A stretch of DNA of 64,000 nucleotides from Neomesorhizobium sp963726065 (lineage in GTDB: Bacteria > Pseudomonadota > Alphaproteobacteria > Rhizobiales > Rhizobiaceae): the NCBI GenBank assembly GCA_963726065.1, contig CAVSAU010000016.1, positions 372,001 to 436,000 of the forward strand, written 5' to 3'. Positions 1 to 8,422 of the stretch are shown here, in pieces; positions within the stretch are counted from its first letter, which is position 1; each line of letters begins with the position of its first letter. The notes beneath the pieces were generated by a model. That model saw nothing but the letters and a program-made list of their open reading frames with translations. It ran no database searches and was not told the DNA's origin. Both the position numbers and the translations under genes were made by a program.

Positions 1-47
1 AGGGCCGCAAACAATACATTAAGAAGATTTAATCCGCAGTGCGGCGT

Positions 48-644
48 TTATTTCAGCATCGGCCAAAGCGTCGCCGCCAGCAGCACGCCCATCGCCATGT
101 TGAACCATTTCAACCGCACCGGGTCGGACAGGAAGCCGCGAAGCGCCATGCCGAAACCGGCCCAGGTCGATACGCTCGGCACGTTGACCACGGCAAAGGC
201 GAAAGAGATCAGCAACACAGAAAAGAACGGCCGCTCCGGATTGGTATAAACCGCCATCGCGGTGATCGCCATCACCCAAGCCTTCGGATTGATCCACTGG
301 AAGACCGCCGCCTCGAAAAAGGTCATTGGCCGCGCCTTCGTCTCGCCGTCCTTGCCGAGCGAGCGCGACGTGGCGATTTTCCAGGCGAGGTAAAGCAGAT
401 AGGCGCCGCCGGCGATCTTCAACACCAGATGCAGTGCCGGAAACGCCGTCAGCACGGCGCCCAGCCCGAAGCCGACGCCGAGCAGCAGCGTCAGAAAGCC
501 CGAGCCGATGCCGAGCATATGCGGAATGGTGCGCACGAAACCGAAATTCACGCCTGAGGCCAGAAGCATGAAGTTGTTCGGCCCCGGCGTGATCGACGTC
601 ACGAAGGCATAGACAAGCAGCGCGAAGAAAAGTTCAGCCGACAT
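48..644 (-). CDS. LysE/RhtB family amino-acid exporter
   Basis: This 198-residue inner-membrane protein matches the LysE/RhtB exporter family, which expels amino acids or related small molecules using the proton gradient. The family signature is at the N-terminus (SITPGPNNFMLLASG, residues about 17-31). The rest is strongly hydrophobic, with roughly six membrane segments (for example GIGSGFLTLLLGVGFGLG and LLISFAFAVVNVPS). Its length is normal for the family. It is the last gene on the minus strand before the window edge. It lies 112 bases upstream of the direction in which ilvH ends, so it could follow ilvBH transcription, but I see no sequence proof of that. The substrate cannot be told from sequence. 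Confidence 0.88.
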   Translation of the reverse strand: MSAELFFALLVYAFVTSITPGPNNFMLLASGVNFGFVRTIPHMLGIGSGFLTLLLGVGFGLGAVLTAFPALHLVLKIAGGAYLLYLAWKIATSRSLGKDGETKARPMTFFEAAVFQWINPKAWVMAITAMAVYTNPERPFFSVLLISFAFAVVNVPSVSTWAGFGMALRGFLSDPVRLKWFNMAMGVLLAATLWPMLK

Positions 645-756
645 CGCAGGACGTTTCCACTTGGTATTTTATGTCAGCACTATTGACCTAAATCATGACA
701 GGAGACATCCGGATCAATGTTGCCGTGACAATCCCGCAGGCAGTCGGTCGGCCGGC

Positions 757-1329
757 CTACATCCCTTGCGGGCCGCGGTTCATCGCCGCGACGCCGGTGC
801 GGCACACTTCGGCCAGCCCCAGCGGCTTCATGATGGAGATGAATTGCTCGATCTTCGACACCTTGCCGGTAATTTCGAAGATGAAATGTTCGGTGTTGGC
901 GTCGATGACATTGGCGCGGAACGCCTCGGCAAGCCGCAGCGCCTCGACGCGGGCGTCGCCGGCGCCGGTTACCTTGACCAGCGCCAGTTCGCGCTCCAGC
1001 GGCCTGTCCTGGCCGAGCTCGCCAGCGCGCACCGAAAGATCGACGACCCGGTGCACCGGCACGATGCGTTCGAGCTGGTGCTTGATCTGTTCCAGCACGT
1101 GCGGCGTGCCGCGCGTCACGATGGTTATGCGCGACAGGTGCTTTTCATGCTCCGTCTCCGAAACCGTCAGGCTCTCGATGTTGTAGCCGCGTCCGGAGAA
1201 CAGGCCGATGACGCGGGCAAGCACGCCCGGCTCGTTGTCGACCAGCACCGACAGCGTATGGTTTTCCGGCAGGGCCGTTTCCTTGGCGATGAAATAGGCG
1301 GAGCCGGTCGGTTGAAGGTGGGCGCTCAT
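757..1329 (-). CDS. ilvH: Acetolactate synthase small (regulatory) subunit
   Basis: The protein is the 190-residue regulatory subunit of acetohydroxyacid synthase, the first common enzyme of isoleucine, leucine and valine synthesis in the cytoplasm. An ACT domain lies near residues 25-100 (LSVLVDNEPGVLARVIGLFSGRGYNIESL is its start, quoted here only by key residues: DNEPGVLARV and FSGRGYNIESL). It is followed by the small-subunit C-terminal domain (ITGKVSKIEQFI). Valine feedback inhibition acts through this chain in known homologues. It lies 76 bases downstream of ilvB on the same strand and should share its leader-controlled transcript. The length is slightly above the E. coli form because of an N-terminal extension typical of alphaproteobacteria. 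Confidence 0.95.
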   Translation of the reverse strand: MSAHLQPTGSAYFIAKETALPENHTLSVLVDNEPGVLARVIGLFSGRGYNIESLTVSETEHEKHLSRITIVTRGTPHVLEQIKHQLERIVPVHRVVDLSVRAGELGQDRPLERELALVKVTGAGDARVEALRLAEAFRANVIDANTEHFIFEITGKVSKIEQFISIMKPLGLAEVCRTGVAAMNRGPQGM

Positions 1330-1405
1330 TGTCTGATTCTCGATCTTAAAACACAGTTATAACTATCTGATACAATGAGGCTTCCACCTCGATCCGGAAT
1401 CTCAG

Positions 1406-3193
1406 TTACACCAGTTCCCGGCCCTTGGCGTCGATGGCGTTGGCGACGGCCTCGTCGGTTGCTTCGTCCGGCAGCAGCATCTCGTTGTGCGCCTTGCCCG
1501 ACGGGATCATCGGGAAGCAGTTGGCGAGATTGGCGACGCGGCAGTCGAACAGCACCGGCTTCTTCACCGAAATCATCTCGGCGATCGCGTCGTCGAGATC
1601 GCCGGGCTTCTCGCAGCGTATGCCGTGGCCGCCATAGGCTTCGGCGAGCTTGACGAAATCCGGCATCGCCTCGGTGTAGGAATGCGACAACCGGTTGCCG
1701 TGCAGCAGTTGCTGCCACTGCCGCACCATGCCCATGTACTGGTTGTTGAGGATGAAGATCTTTATCGGGGCGCCGTACTGAACCGCCGTCGACATCTCCT
1801 GCATCGTCATCTGCACCGAGGCGTCGCCGGCAATGTCGATGACCAGCGCATCAGGATGCGCGATCTGCACGCCGAGTGCGGCCGGCAGGCCGTAGCCCAT
1901 GGTGCCGAGCCCGCCGGAGGTCATCCAGCGGTTCGGCTTTTCGAAGCCGAAATGCTGCGCCGCCCACATCTGGTGCTGGCCGACTTCCGTGGTGATGTAG
2001 GTATCGTGGCCCTTCGATGCCTCGTAGAGCCGCTGAATGGCGAACTGCGGCATGATCACGTCGGCATTATTCTTGTAGGCGAGCGAGTCGCGTGCACGCC
2101 ATTTGGCAATCTGCTCCCACCAGGGGTAGAGCGCCTTCTTGTCGGCCTTCGCGGTTGCCCGCCATAAACGAACCATGTCTTCGAGCACATGCCCGACATC
2201 GCCAAGGATCGGCACATCCACGCGCACGTTCTTGTTGATCGACGAGGGGTCGATGTCGATGTGGATCTTCTTCGAATTCGGCGAAAACGCATTCAGCCGC
2301 CCGGTGATGCGGTCGTCGAAACGCGCGCCGATGCAGACCATCACGTCGCAGTCGTGCATGGCCATGTTGGCTTCGTAGGTGCCGTGCATGCCGAGCATGC
2401 CGACCCAGTTCTTGCCGCCCGCCGGATAGGCGCCGAGCCCCATCAGGGTCGAGGTGATCGGAAAGCCGGTCAGGTCGACCAATTCGCGCAGCAGATGGCT
2501 GGCCTCGGCGCCGGAATTGATGACGCCACCGCCAGAATAGATGATCGGCCGCTTCGCTTCCGCCATCAGCGCAACCGCCGCCTTGATCTTGTCGAGATCA
2601 CCCTGGACTTTTGGCTGGTAGCTGGTGCGTGGCGCTGTCTGCGGCGGCGTGTAGATGCCCTTGGCGAACTGTACATCCTTCGGGATGTCGACCACGACCG
2701 GACCCGGTCGGCCCGTCGTCGCGACATGGAAGGCCTCGTGGATGATCGCCGCCAGTTCGTTGACGTCCTTCACCAACCAGTTGTGCTTGGTGCAGGGTCT
2801 GGTGATGCCAACGGTATCGCATTCCTGGAAGGCATCGGAGCCGATCAGCGGGGTTGGCACCTGGCCGGTGATGCAGACCAGCGGGATCGAATCCATCAGC
2901 GCATCCTGCAGCGGTGTCACCGCATTGGTGGCGCCCGGGCCGGAGGTCACCAGCATGACGCCCGCCTTGCCGGTCGAGCGGGCATAGCCTTCCGCCGCGT
3001 GGCCGGCGCCCTGCTCGTGGCGCACCAGGATGTGCTCGACGTCGTCCTGCTGGAACAGCTCGTCATAGATCGGCAGGACCGCGCCACCGGGATAACCGAA
3101 AAGATGCTTGACGCCATTGTCCTTCAGCGCCTGCACCACCATTTCGGCACCCGTCATTTCGCGCCGTCCGGTCTCGTCCTGTCGGTTGGTCAT
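1406..3193 (-). CDS. ilvB: Acetolactate synthase large (catalytic) subunit
   Basis: The 595-residue catalytic subunit of acetohydroxyacid synthase uses thiamine diphosphate to join pyruvate with pyruvate or 2-oxobutyrate. Three ThDP-enzyme domains are visible. The N-terminal domain has the catalytic glutamate in LVRHEQGAGHAAEGYA, the middle FAD-type domain follows, and the C-terminal ThDP-binding motif is GDASVQMTMQE with the NNQYMGMVRQWQ segment. I place the start at ATG 3193 (MTNRQDE). The longer frame back to 3292 begins inside the attenuator hairpin (GAFF is encoded by its U-tract side), so that upstream ATG is very unlikely to be used. ilvH follows 76 bases downstream. Regulation by a leader peptide and attenuator is well supported by the sequence upstream. 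Confidence 0.95.
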   Translation of the reverse strand: MTNRQDETGRREMTGAEMVVQALKDNGVKHLFGYPGGAVLPIYDELFQQDDVEHILVRHEQGAGHAAEGYARSTGKAGVMLVTSGPGATNAVTPLQDALMDSIPLVCITGQVPTPLIGSDAFQECDTVGITRPCTKHNWLVKDVNELAAIIHEAFHVATTGRPGPVVVDIPKDVQFAKGIYTPPQTAPRTSYQPKVQGDLDKIKAAVALMAEAKRPIIYSGGGVINSGAEASHLLRELVDLTGFPITSTLMGLGAYPAGGKNWVGMLGMHGTYEANMAMHDCDVMVCIGARFDDRITGRLNAFSPNSKKIHIDIDPSSINKNVRVDVPILGDVGHVLEDMVRLWRATAKADKKALYPWWEQIAKWRARDSLAYKNNADVIMPQFAIQRLYEASKGHDTYITTEVGQHQMWAAQHFGFEKPNRWMTSGGLGTMGYGLPAALGVQIAHPDALVIDIAGDASVQMTMQEMSTAVQYGAPIKIFILNNQYMGMVRQWQQLLHGNRLSHSYTEAMPDFVKLAEAYGGHGIRCEKPGDLDDAIAEMISVKKPVLFDCRVANLANCFPMIPSGKAHNEMLLPDEATDEAVANAIDAKGRELV

Positions 3194-3256
3194 CGGTCTG
3201 TTCCGTTTTCTGCCGCCGTCGGCGATTGCTGGTCGTTTAGTCCTGTTTCGGGCAAT

Positions 3257-3278
3257 AAAAAAGGCCCCCGAGGGAGCC
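3257..3278 (-). terminator. ilv attenuator terminator hairpin
   Basis: On the minus strand, GGCTCCC (3278-3272) pairs with GGGGGCC (3269-3263) across a short TCG loop, with one G-U pair, and six T residues follow (3262-3257). This is a standard Rho-independent terminator. It sits between the leader peptide stop (3313) and the ilvB start (3193), exactly where an amino-acid attenuator belongs. Confidence 0.88.
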
Positions 3279-3312
3279 TGTGTCTTGCGCATGGGAGGAT
3301 TTCGCCCGGCGG

Positions 3313-3366
3313 TTACACCGCCTTGCCCACGCGCCTGCCTACTACGAGAATGGTTGCCGTCTTCAT
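3313..3366 (-). CDS. ilvL: Ile-Leu-Val-Val leader peptide of the ilvBH attenuator
   Basis: A 17-codon minus-strand reading frame starts at ATG 3366 and reads MKTATILVVGRRVGKAV before TAA. It carries consecutive Ile, Leu, Val, Val codons followed by further Val codons, the regulatory amino acids of the pathway. It ends 34 bases before the terminator hairpin at 3278-3257. Known attenuators work by ribosome stalling at such control codons when charged tRNA is short, which favours an alternative fold over the terminator. The gene is too short for routine gene finders. I infer function from the codons and position; the antiterminator pairing was not worked out. Confidence 0.85.
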   Translation of the reverse strand: MKTATILVVGRRVGKAV

Positions 3367-3696
3367 GGGCGCGGAGACTAATTGCGGAAAAGCCGCGCTG
3401 TCAATGGGCAAAGTGCGAGGAAAAATGACAATCCGTTGTGATCCGAAGGCCCCAGCAAGCGTTTATGAACTGGCTCAGTTCCCAGCTCACTCTCGCCACA
3501 GCCCCAGGGGGCCGCCAACCTTGGCAGGCGATCCCTGTTTCCTGCTGCGAGACTGGCCTTGTCATGTTCGCGGTCCATCGATGGTCGTTTTCGATAGCCC
3601 GATCCTTCGAGCTGAATGGACTTGCAGGCGTGGCATCACTACATTTGCGTGGTGCACTCTCGAGACGCTGTGCACTTTTGAGAAACATTCGGAAAT
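3367..3696. other. Intergenic region between ilv leader and adenylate cyclase
   Basis: This 330-base stretch separates the divergent ilv leader (minus) and cyclase gene (plus), so promoters for both should lie here. Reading frames that cross it look like noise. I see no RNA gene or convincing operator in it. Confidence 0.5.
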
Positions 3697-5460
3697 ATGA
3701 AGAACGAACGCATTCAACGCCGGCTCGTCGCCATTCTTGCCGCGGACGTGGTGGGCTTCAGCCGACTCATGGAGCGGGACGAAACAGCCACGCTGACGGA
3801 ACTGAAGGTGCGGTGGAGCGAGGTGGTGGAGCCGCTTATCATCCGCCACGCGGGCCGCGTGTTCAAACGACTCGGCGATGGCATGCTTGTCGAATTCAGC
3901 AGCGCAGTCGATGCGGTCGAATGCGCGGTCGAATTGCAGAAAGCGATGGAAGTCGCGAACAAAGATAACCCGGTGGATCGGCGCATCGTGCTGCGCATTG
4001 GCGTCAATCTCGGCGATGTCATGGTCGATGGCAGCGATCTTTACGGAGACGGCGTCAATGTCGCGTCCCGCATCGAGGGGCTTGCCGATCCGGGTGGGGT
4101 AGCGATTTCGGATGCCGTCCACGAACATCTGCACGGCCGAGTGAGCATGGATTTCGTCGACAGCGGCCATCACGAGGTCAAGAACATCGAACGCCCGCTG
4201 CACATATGGACCTGGTCGCCGGACGCGACCGGCACCGAGACACTTGCCGCGATTGGCGGCGCGCCGCTACCGCTCCGAAGCAAGCCGTCGATCGCCGTCC
4301 TGCCGTTCAGCAATATGTCGGGCGATCCTGAGCAGGGTTATTTTGCCGACGGCATCACCGAAGACATCATTACCGATCTCTCCAAGGTTTCCGGGCTCTT
4401 CGTCATCGCGCGGAATTCCTCCTTCGCTTACAAGGGCCAGGCGCCGGATATCCGCAAGGTGAGCAAGGAACTCGGCGTCCGCTATGTGCTGGAGGGAAGC
4501 GTGCGGAGGGTCGCGAGCCGCGTCCGCATCAACGCCCAGATGATCGACGGTACGACCGGCGGCCATCTCTGGGCGGAGCGGTATGACCGCGACATCGAGG
4601 ACGTCTTCGCCGTCCAGGACGAAGTCACCCGCACCATCGTCAATGCGCTTCAGGTGACGCTCACCGCTGGCGAACAAGCCCGGCGTGTAAACCGCGGCAA
4701 GATCAATCCGGAAGCTTATGATCTGATAGTCCGCGCCCGCCAGATTGTTCTGGAGTTGCGCCCGGAAGCCGCGCTGGAAGCGCGCCGCATGCTGGAGCGC
4801 GCGATCGAGATCGATCCGGAATTGGCGCTTCCCTATGCGCGGCTCTCCATCATCAGTTTCGCCGAATACGCCAACCAGTGGAACGATGCCACGCCCGAAA
4901 ACCTGACGCGGGCGCTGGAACTGGCGCACAAGGCGATCGAACTGGACGACAGCGAGCCGCAAGGCCATGCCTCGCTCGCTCTCGTTCTTTCCTGGATGCG
5001 ACGCCTCGACGAAGCTGAGCCGGCGGCGGAGCGGGCAGTCGCCCTCGCCCCAAATCTGGCCGACGCCTATACCGCGCTCGGCAACATACGCGATTTCCAG
5101 GGCCGACACGAAGACGCCGTGGCACTTCACACGCGGGCCTATCGGCTCGATCCGCAATTCGATATGTCCTTGCATTTTCTGGGCCGGGCCCTGCTGGCGC
5201 TCGGCCGTTTCGACGAGGCCGAGATCGCGTTCAAGCGGCGGCTGACGCTGACGCCGCGCTCGGACATGAGCCGCTTTTACCTTGCCTGCCTCTATGGCCT
5301 CACCGGGCGCCACGAGGAAGCGCGCCGCTATTGGCGGGAGACACTGGAGGTCAATCCCGCCTTCTCCGTGGAACGCATGAAACAGGTCCTGCCTTACCGG
5401 GATCCCAATCTCGTCGACCGGCTGGTAGGAGGTCTCCGCGACGCAGGAATAGACGTTTGA
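3697..5460 (+). CDS. Class III adenylate cyclase with TolB-N-like and TPR domains
   Basis: This 587-residue protein should make cyclic AMP from ATP. The N-terminal class III cyclase domain (about residues 8-170) has the first metal aspartate in ILAADVVGFSRLME, a second in KRLGDGMLVEF, and the transition-state Asn and Arg in GDGVNVASRIEG. A TolB-N/FlgO-like segment follows (SIAVLPFSNMSGDPEQGYFADGI, abbreviated as SIAVLPFSN and DPEQGYFADG, about residues 195-330). It carries the LEGSVRR and AERYDRDIEDVFAVQDE motifs usual in this architecture. The C-terminal half is TPR helices. No signal peptide or membrane segment is seen, so it is probably cytosolic. The domain order is abundant in rhizobia, often in many copies. 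What it senses is unknown. It appears to be a single-gene unit ended by the terminator at 5501-5540. Confidence 0.9.
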   Translation: MKNERIQRRLVAILAADVVGFSRLMERDETATLTELKVRWSEVVEPLIIRHAGRVFKRLGDGMLVEFSSAVDAVECAVELQKAMEVANKDNPVDRRIVLRIGVNLGDVMVDGSDLYGDGVNVASRIEGLADPGGVAISDAVHEHLHGRVSMDFVDSGHHEVKNIERPLHIWTWSPDATGTETLAAIGGAPLPLRSKPSIAVLPFSNMSGDPEQGYFADGITEDIITDLSKVSGLFVIARNSSFAYKGQAPDIRKVSKELGVRYVLEGSVRRVASRVRINAQMIDGTTGGHLWAERYDRDIEDVFAVQDEVTRTIVNALQVTLTAGEQARRVNRGKINPEAYDLIVRARQIVLELRPEAALEARRMLERAIEIDPELALPYARLSIISFAEYANQWNDATPENLTRALELAHKAIELDDSEPQGHASLALVLSWMRRLDEAEPAAERAVALAPNLADAYTALGNIRDFQGRHEDAVALHTRAYRLDPQFDMSLHFLGRALLALGRFDEAEIAFKRRLTLTPRSDMSRFYLACLYGLTGRHEEARRYWRETLEVNPAFSVERMKQVLPYRDPNLVDRLVGGLRDAGIDV

Positions 5461-5500
5461 CCCGGCCGCTGCCGGCGCTGCCACAAAGACGCACATCGAA

Positions 5501-5541
5501 AATTGGAGAGCGGCCAAGCCTCTGTTCTCTCCAATTTTCTT
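5501..5541 (+). terminator. Rho-independent terminator after the cyclase gene
   Basis: AATTGGAGAG (5501-5510) pairs perfectly with CTCTCCAATT (5527-5536) and is followed by TTCTT. It lies 40 bases past the cyclase stop codon and ahead of the HerA-like gene. Confidence 0.8.
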
Positions 5542-5633
5542 ATTCCGGTTAACGCCGGCTCAACCATCCCGCCACACGTCGCCTTAACCCGCTTCGGCTA
5601 GCGTCTTCAGTTGGGGTAACGGGGAAAATCACC

Positions 5634-7428
5634 ATGTTCGTTGAGCGGGAAGCCAGCAAGGGAGAGCAGACCCTGCAGGAGCGTCGCGACGCGGCGCAGA
5701 ACGACAAGCGCATCCTCGGACACGTCATCCAGTGCGATGGCGCGCGCGCCAGGATCGCCGCCTATGCCGACACGCTCGACGGCACCGTGACCGGCATCTG
5801 GACGGTCGGCAAGATGATCTCCATCAACCTGCAGGAAGCCCGCACCGTCGGCCTCGTCTACGAGATCAGCAAATCCGACCACCTGTGGAGCGAAGACGGT
5901 CGCAATGCCATCGAGGTCAGCGTCGAACTGGTCGGCGAGGTTCGCGATGACCGCGCCAGTGGCAAGCCGGTCTTCGACCGCGGCATCACCGTCTATCCCT
6001 ATGTCGGCGCCGTCGCCCACCGCATCCGCTCGCGCGACCTGACTGCTATCTACGATCTTGCCGGTCGCCACGCCGTTACCATCGGGCAACTGTCCCAGGA
6101 CGAGACCATCAACGCCAACATCGCCATCGACGACACGCTGACCCGGCATTTCGCCGTCGTCGGCACCACCGGCGTCGGCAAGTCGAGCGCCGTGTCGCTT
6201 CTGTTGCGCAAGGCGATCGAGGCGCAGCCGAATCTGCGCGTGCTGATCCTCGACCCGCACAACGAATTCGCAGGCGCTTTTCCCGACCAGTGCGTCCGCA
6301 TCGACACCAATTCGCTCGACCTGCCGTTCTGGATGTTCAAGCTCGAGGAATTCGCCGAAGTGCTGTTCCGCGGCCGCGAACAGGTGCCGGAGGAAATCGA
6401 CCTTCTCCGCGACCTGATCCCCCAGGCCAAGAACCTCTATCGCAACCCCAATACCGGCGCGTACTTCAGGCGTGGCGGCGACGCGATCACTGCCGACACG
6501 CCGGTGCCTTATCGCATGGCAGATCTGATCAAGCAGATCGACGAGCGCATGGGCCTGCTGGAGTCGAAGAACGACCGGCCCGTCTACCGCGCGCTAAGAA
6601 CTGCGCCTCGAAGCTGCCCTTTCGGATCCGCGCTATCGCTTCATGTTCAATTCGCGCCTCATCGAGGACACCATCCACGAAACGATCGGCAAGATTTTCC
6701 GCGTGCCGCATCACGGGCGTCCGGTCACCTGCTTCGAAATGGCGGGACTGCCGGCGGAAGTTGTCAACGCCGTCTGCTCGGTGCTGGCGCGCCTGGCCTT
6801 CGATCTGGCGCTGTGGAGCAATGGCAAGCTGCGGCTTCTGGTGCTTTGCGAGGAGGCGCACCGCTATATGCCTTCCGATTCGCGGCTCGGCTTCGCGCCG
6901 ACCAGGCACGCATTGTCGCGCATCGCCAAGGAAGGCCGCAAATACGGCTGCTATCTCGGCGTGGTGACACAGCGGCCGGGCGAACTCGATTCGACCATCC
7001 TGTCGCAATGCTCAACAATTTTCTCGATGCGGCTGGCCAACGACCAGGACCAGGCGATCATCCGCTCGGCGATTGCCGATTCGTCGGCCTCGACGCTGTC
7101 ATTCCTGTCGTCGATGGGCCAACGCGAGGCGATCGCCTTCGGCGAGGGCGTCGCCACCACGATGCGGCTGAAGTTCGAGCGCCTGCCACCCGAGCTCATC
7201 CCTGGCATCCAGAAGCAGGACGCCGGGAATGCCGAAGGCGGCAATGGCGACGACATCGACCTTGTCGCCATCGTCGACCGCCTGCGCAATGTGCCAAAGC
7301 CGCAGGCACAGGCAGCCGGGATTGGCGAATTGGTGAGCCCGGTCGCCCAAGCCGGCGAACCTCAATACCGCAAGGGAGAGTTCGGCGGCGAGCAGCGTGG
7401 ACGTCGCCTCGGCGACGGTCTGTACTGA
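5634..7428 (+). CDS. HerA-like DUF87 ATPase (one frameshift)
   Basis: This is a FtsK/HerA-superfamily hexameric ATPase of about 598 residues. The N-terminal part looks like the HAS-barrel (GTVTGIWTVGKMISI, AGRHAVTIGQL). Walker A is GTTGVGKSS near residue 180, DPHNEF follows the next strand, Walker B is LLVLCEEAHRYM, and the arginine-containing end of the fold is in ATQRPGEL-type context (VVTQRPGELDS). Frame 1 runs from 5634 to about 6595. The protein then continues in the next frame (MFNSRLIEDT onward) to the stop at 7428, so one indel lies near 6593-6605. HerA proteins pump DNA with a NurA nuclease, or act in defence with other partners. No nuclease or Sir2 partner is adjacent here, so the role is open. 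Homologues that stand alone are common in rhizobia. Confidence 0.85.
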
Positions 7429-7528
7429 CGCGCAAGCCAACTATCAGTTGTAAATCCAAGAGCGACACCGATTTTGCCGAAGCAAACGCGACGCATGCAC
7501 TCGCACGCCGCCGGCTTCTTCAAAGATA

Positions 7529-8320
7529 TCAGGCGCAGACGCGGTTCCGGCCCATACGCTTGGCCTGGTAGAGCAAGCGATCGGCGCGACGGTAGAATTC
7601 CTCCGCCGATTCCCGCTTGTCCCACACAGCCAACCCCACGCTAGTGGTGACCTTCAGCCGCATGTTGCCCGAAAGCACCGCCATGCCGGCGACGGCCCTG
7701 CGGATGCGCTCGGCGAACTTCACCAGCATGTCCTCGCTCATGTTCGGCGCGACAACGGCAAACTCCTCGCCGCCCAGCCGTGCAACCACGTCGTGATAAC
7801 GCGTCATGTCGCGCAGGCACCTCGCAACTGCCCGCAGCACCTCATCGCCAACATCGTGGCCGTGTGTATCGTTCACTTCCTTGAAGTGATCGAGGTCGAG
7901 GATCATCAACCCGATCGGCTTGTCGATACGCCGGAATTCCTCGATGTATTCCTTCAGCGCATCGTCGAAATAGCGCCGATTCTGCATGCCGGTCAGCGCG
8001 TCGGTGAGAGCTGCCTGCTCCAGCGTTTCGGAGCGCGCGCTAAGCGTCTCCGTCATCGCCCTGAGCTTGCCTTCTTCCCGTACCTGGGTCCGGATCAGCG
8101 GATAAATGAAACACAGCCCGAAAAACAGCGCTGTCGCGACGAGTACGCCGCTGCCGAAGAGCAGCCGCGCCAGATAAGCCGCCTGCTCCAGGTTATCCGC
8201 ACGAAACAGGGTCGCCGGTTCAGTATGCAGCAGATTGTAGGCGTGCAAGATCAGCAAACCCGCCGCGAAGATCACGCAGATGAAGACAAAAAAAGCCGAT
8301 TCCGATTTGTGGAAACGCAT
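7529..8320 (-). CDS. Membrane-bound diguanylate cyclase (GGDEF)
   Basis: The 263-residue protein should make cyclic di-GMP from two GTP. Two membrane helices lie at about residues 9-31 and 52-75 with a short periplasmic loop, followed by a short coiled-coil linker (SARSETLEQAALTD). The GGDEF domain begins at about 105 (DALTGMQNRRYFD). It has an intact active site, GGEEF at 183-187. The product-inhibition I-site RYHD at 174-177 is exactly five residues before it. All catalytic features are present, so it is probably active and feedback controlled. It is convergent with the HerA-like gene and stands alone. No PAS or other known sensor domain is visible beyond the membrane part. Confidence 0.93.
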   Translation of the reverse strand: MRFHKSESAFFVFICVIFAAGLLILHAYNLLHTEPATLFRADNLEQAAYLARLLFGSGVLVATALFFGLCFIYPLIRTQVREEGKLRAMTETLSARSETLEQAALTDALTGMQNRRYFDDALKEYIEEFRRIDKPIGLMILDLDHFKEVNDTHGHDVGDEVLRAVARCLRDMTRYHDVVARLGGEEFAVVAPNMSEDMLVKFAERIRRAVAGMAVLSGNMRLKVTTSVGLAVWDKRESAEEFYRRADRLLYQAKRMGRNRVCA

Positions 8321-8422
8321 GCACCGCCCGTCGAAACGCCTTCGATTCTTATCGCATGAGGAGGCTTACGGTAAGTTAACTGTCCGCTTGTGGGCGAAAC
8401 TCGCATAAGGGTCAACGCAATC

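Noticed and set aside
3194..3292. Use of ATG 3292 as the ilvB start.
   Set aside because: It would encode residues from inside the attenuator hairpin and its T tract. MTNRQDE at 3193 fits the family.
2189..3700. A 503-codon plus-strand frame across ilvB and its leader.
   Set aside because: It is antisense to ilvB, low in complexity with many Arg and His, and matches no family. It is a GC-driven shadow.
5634..8320. A HerA plus GGDEF defence island.
   Set aside because: The two genes are convergent, there is no nuclease, protease or sensor partner, and the diguanylate cyclase looks like an ordinary signalling protein.
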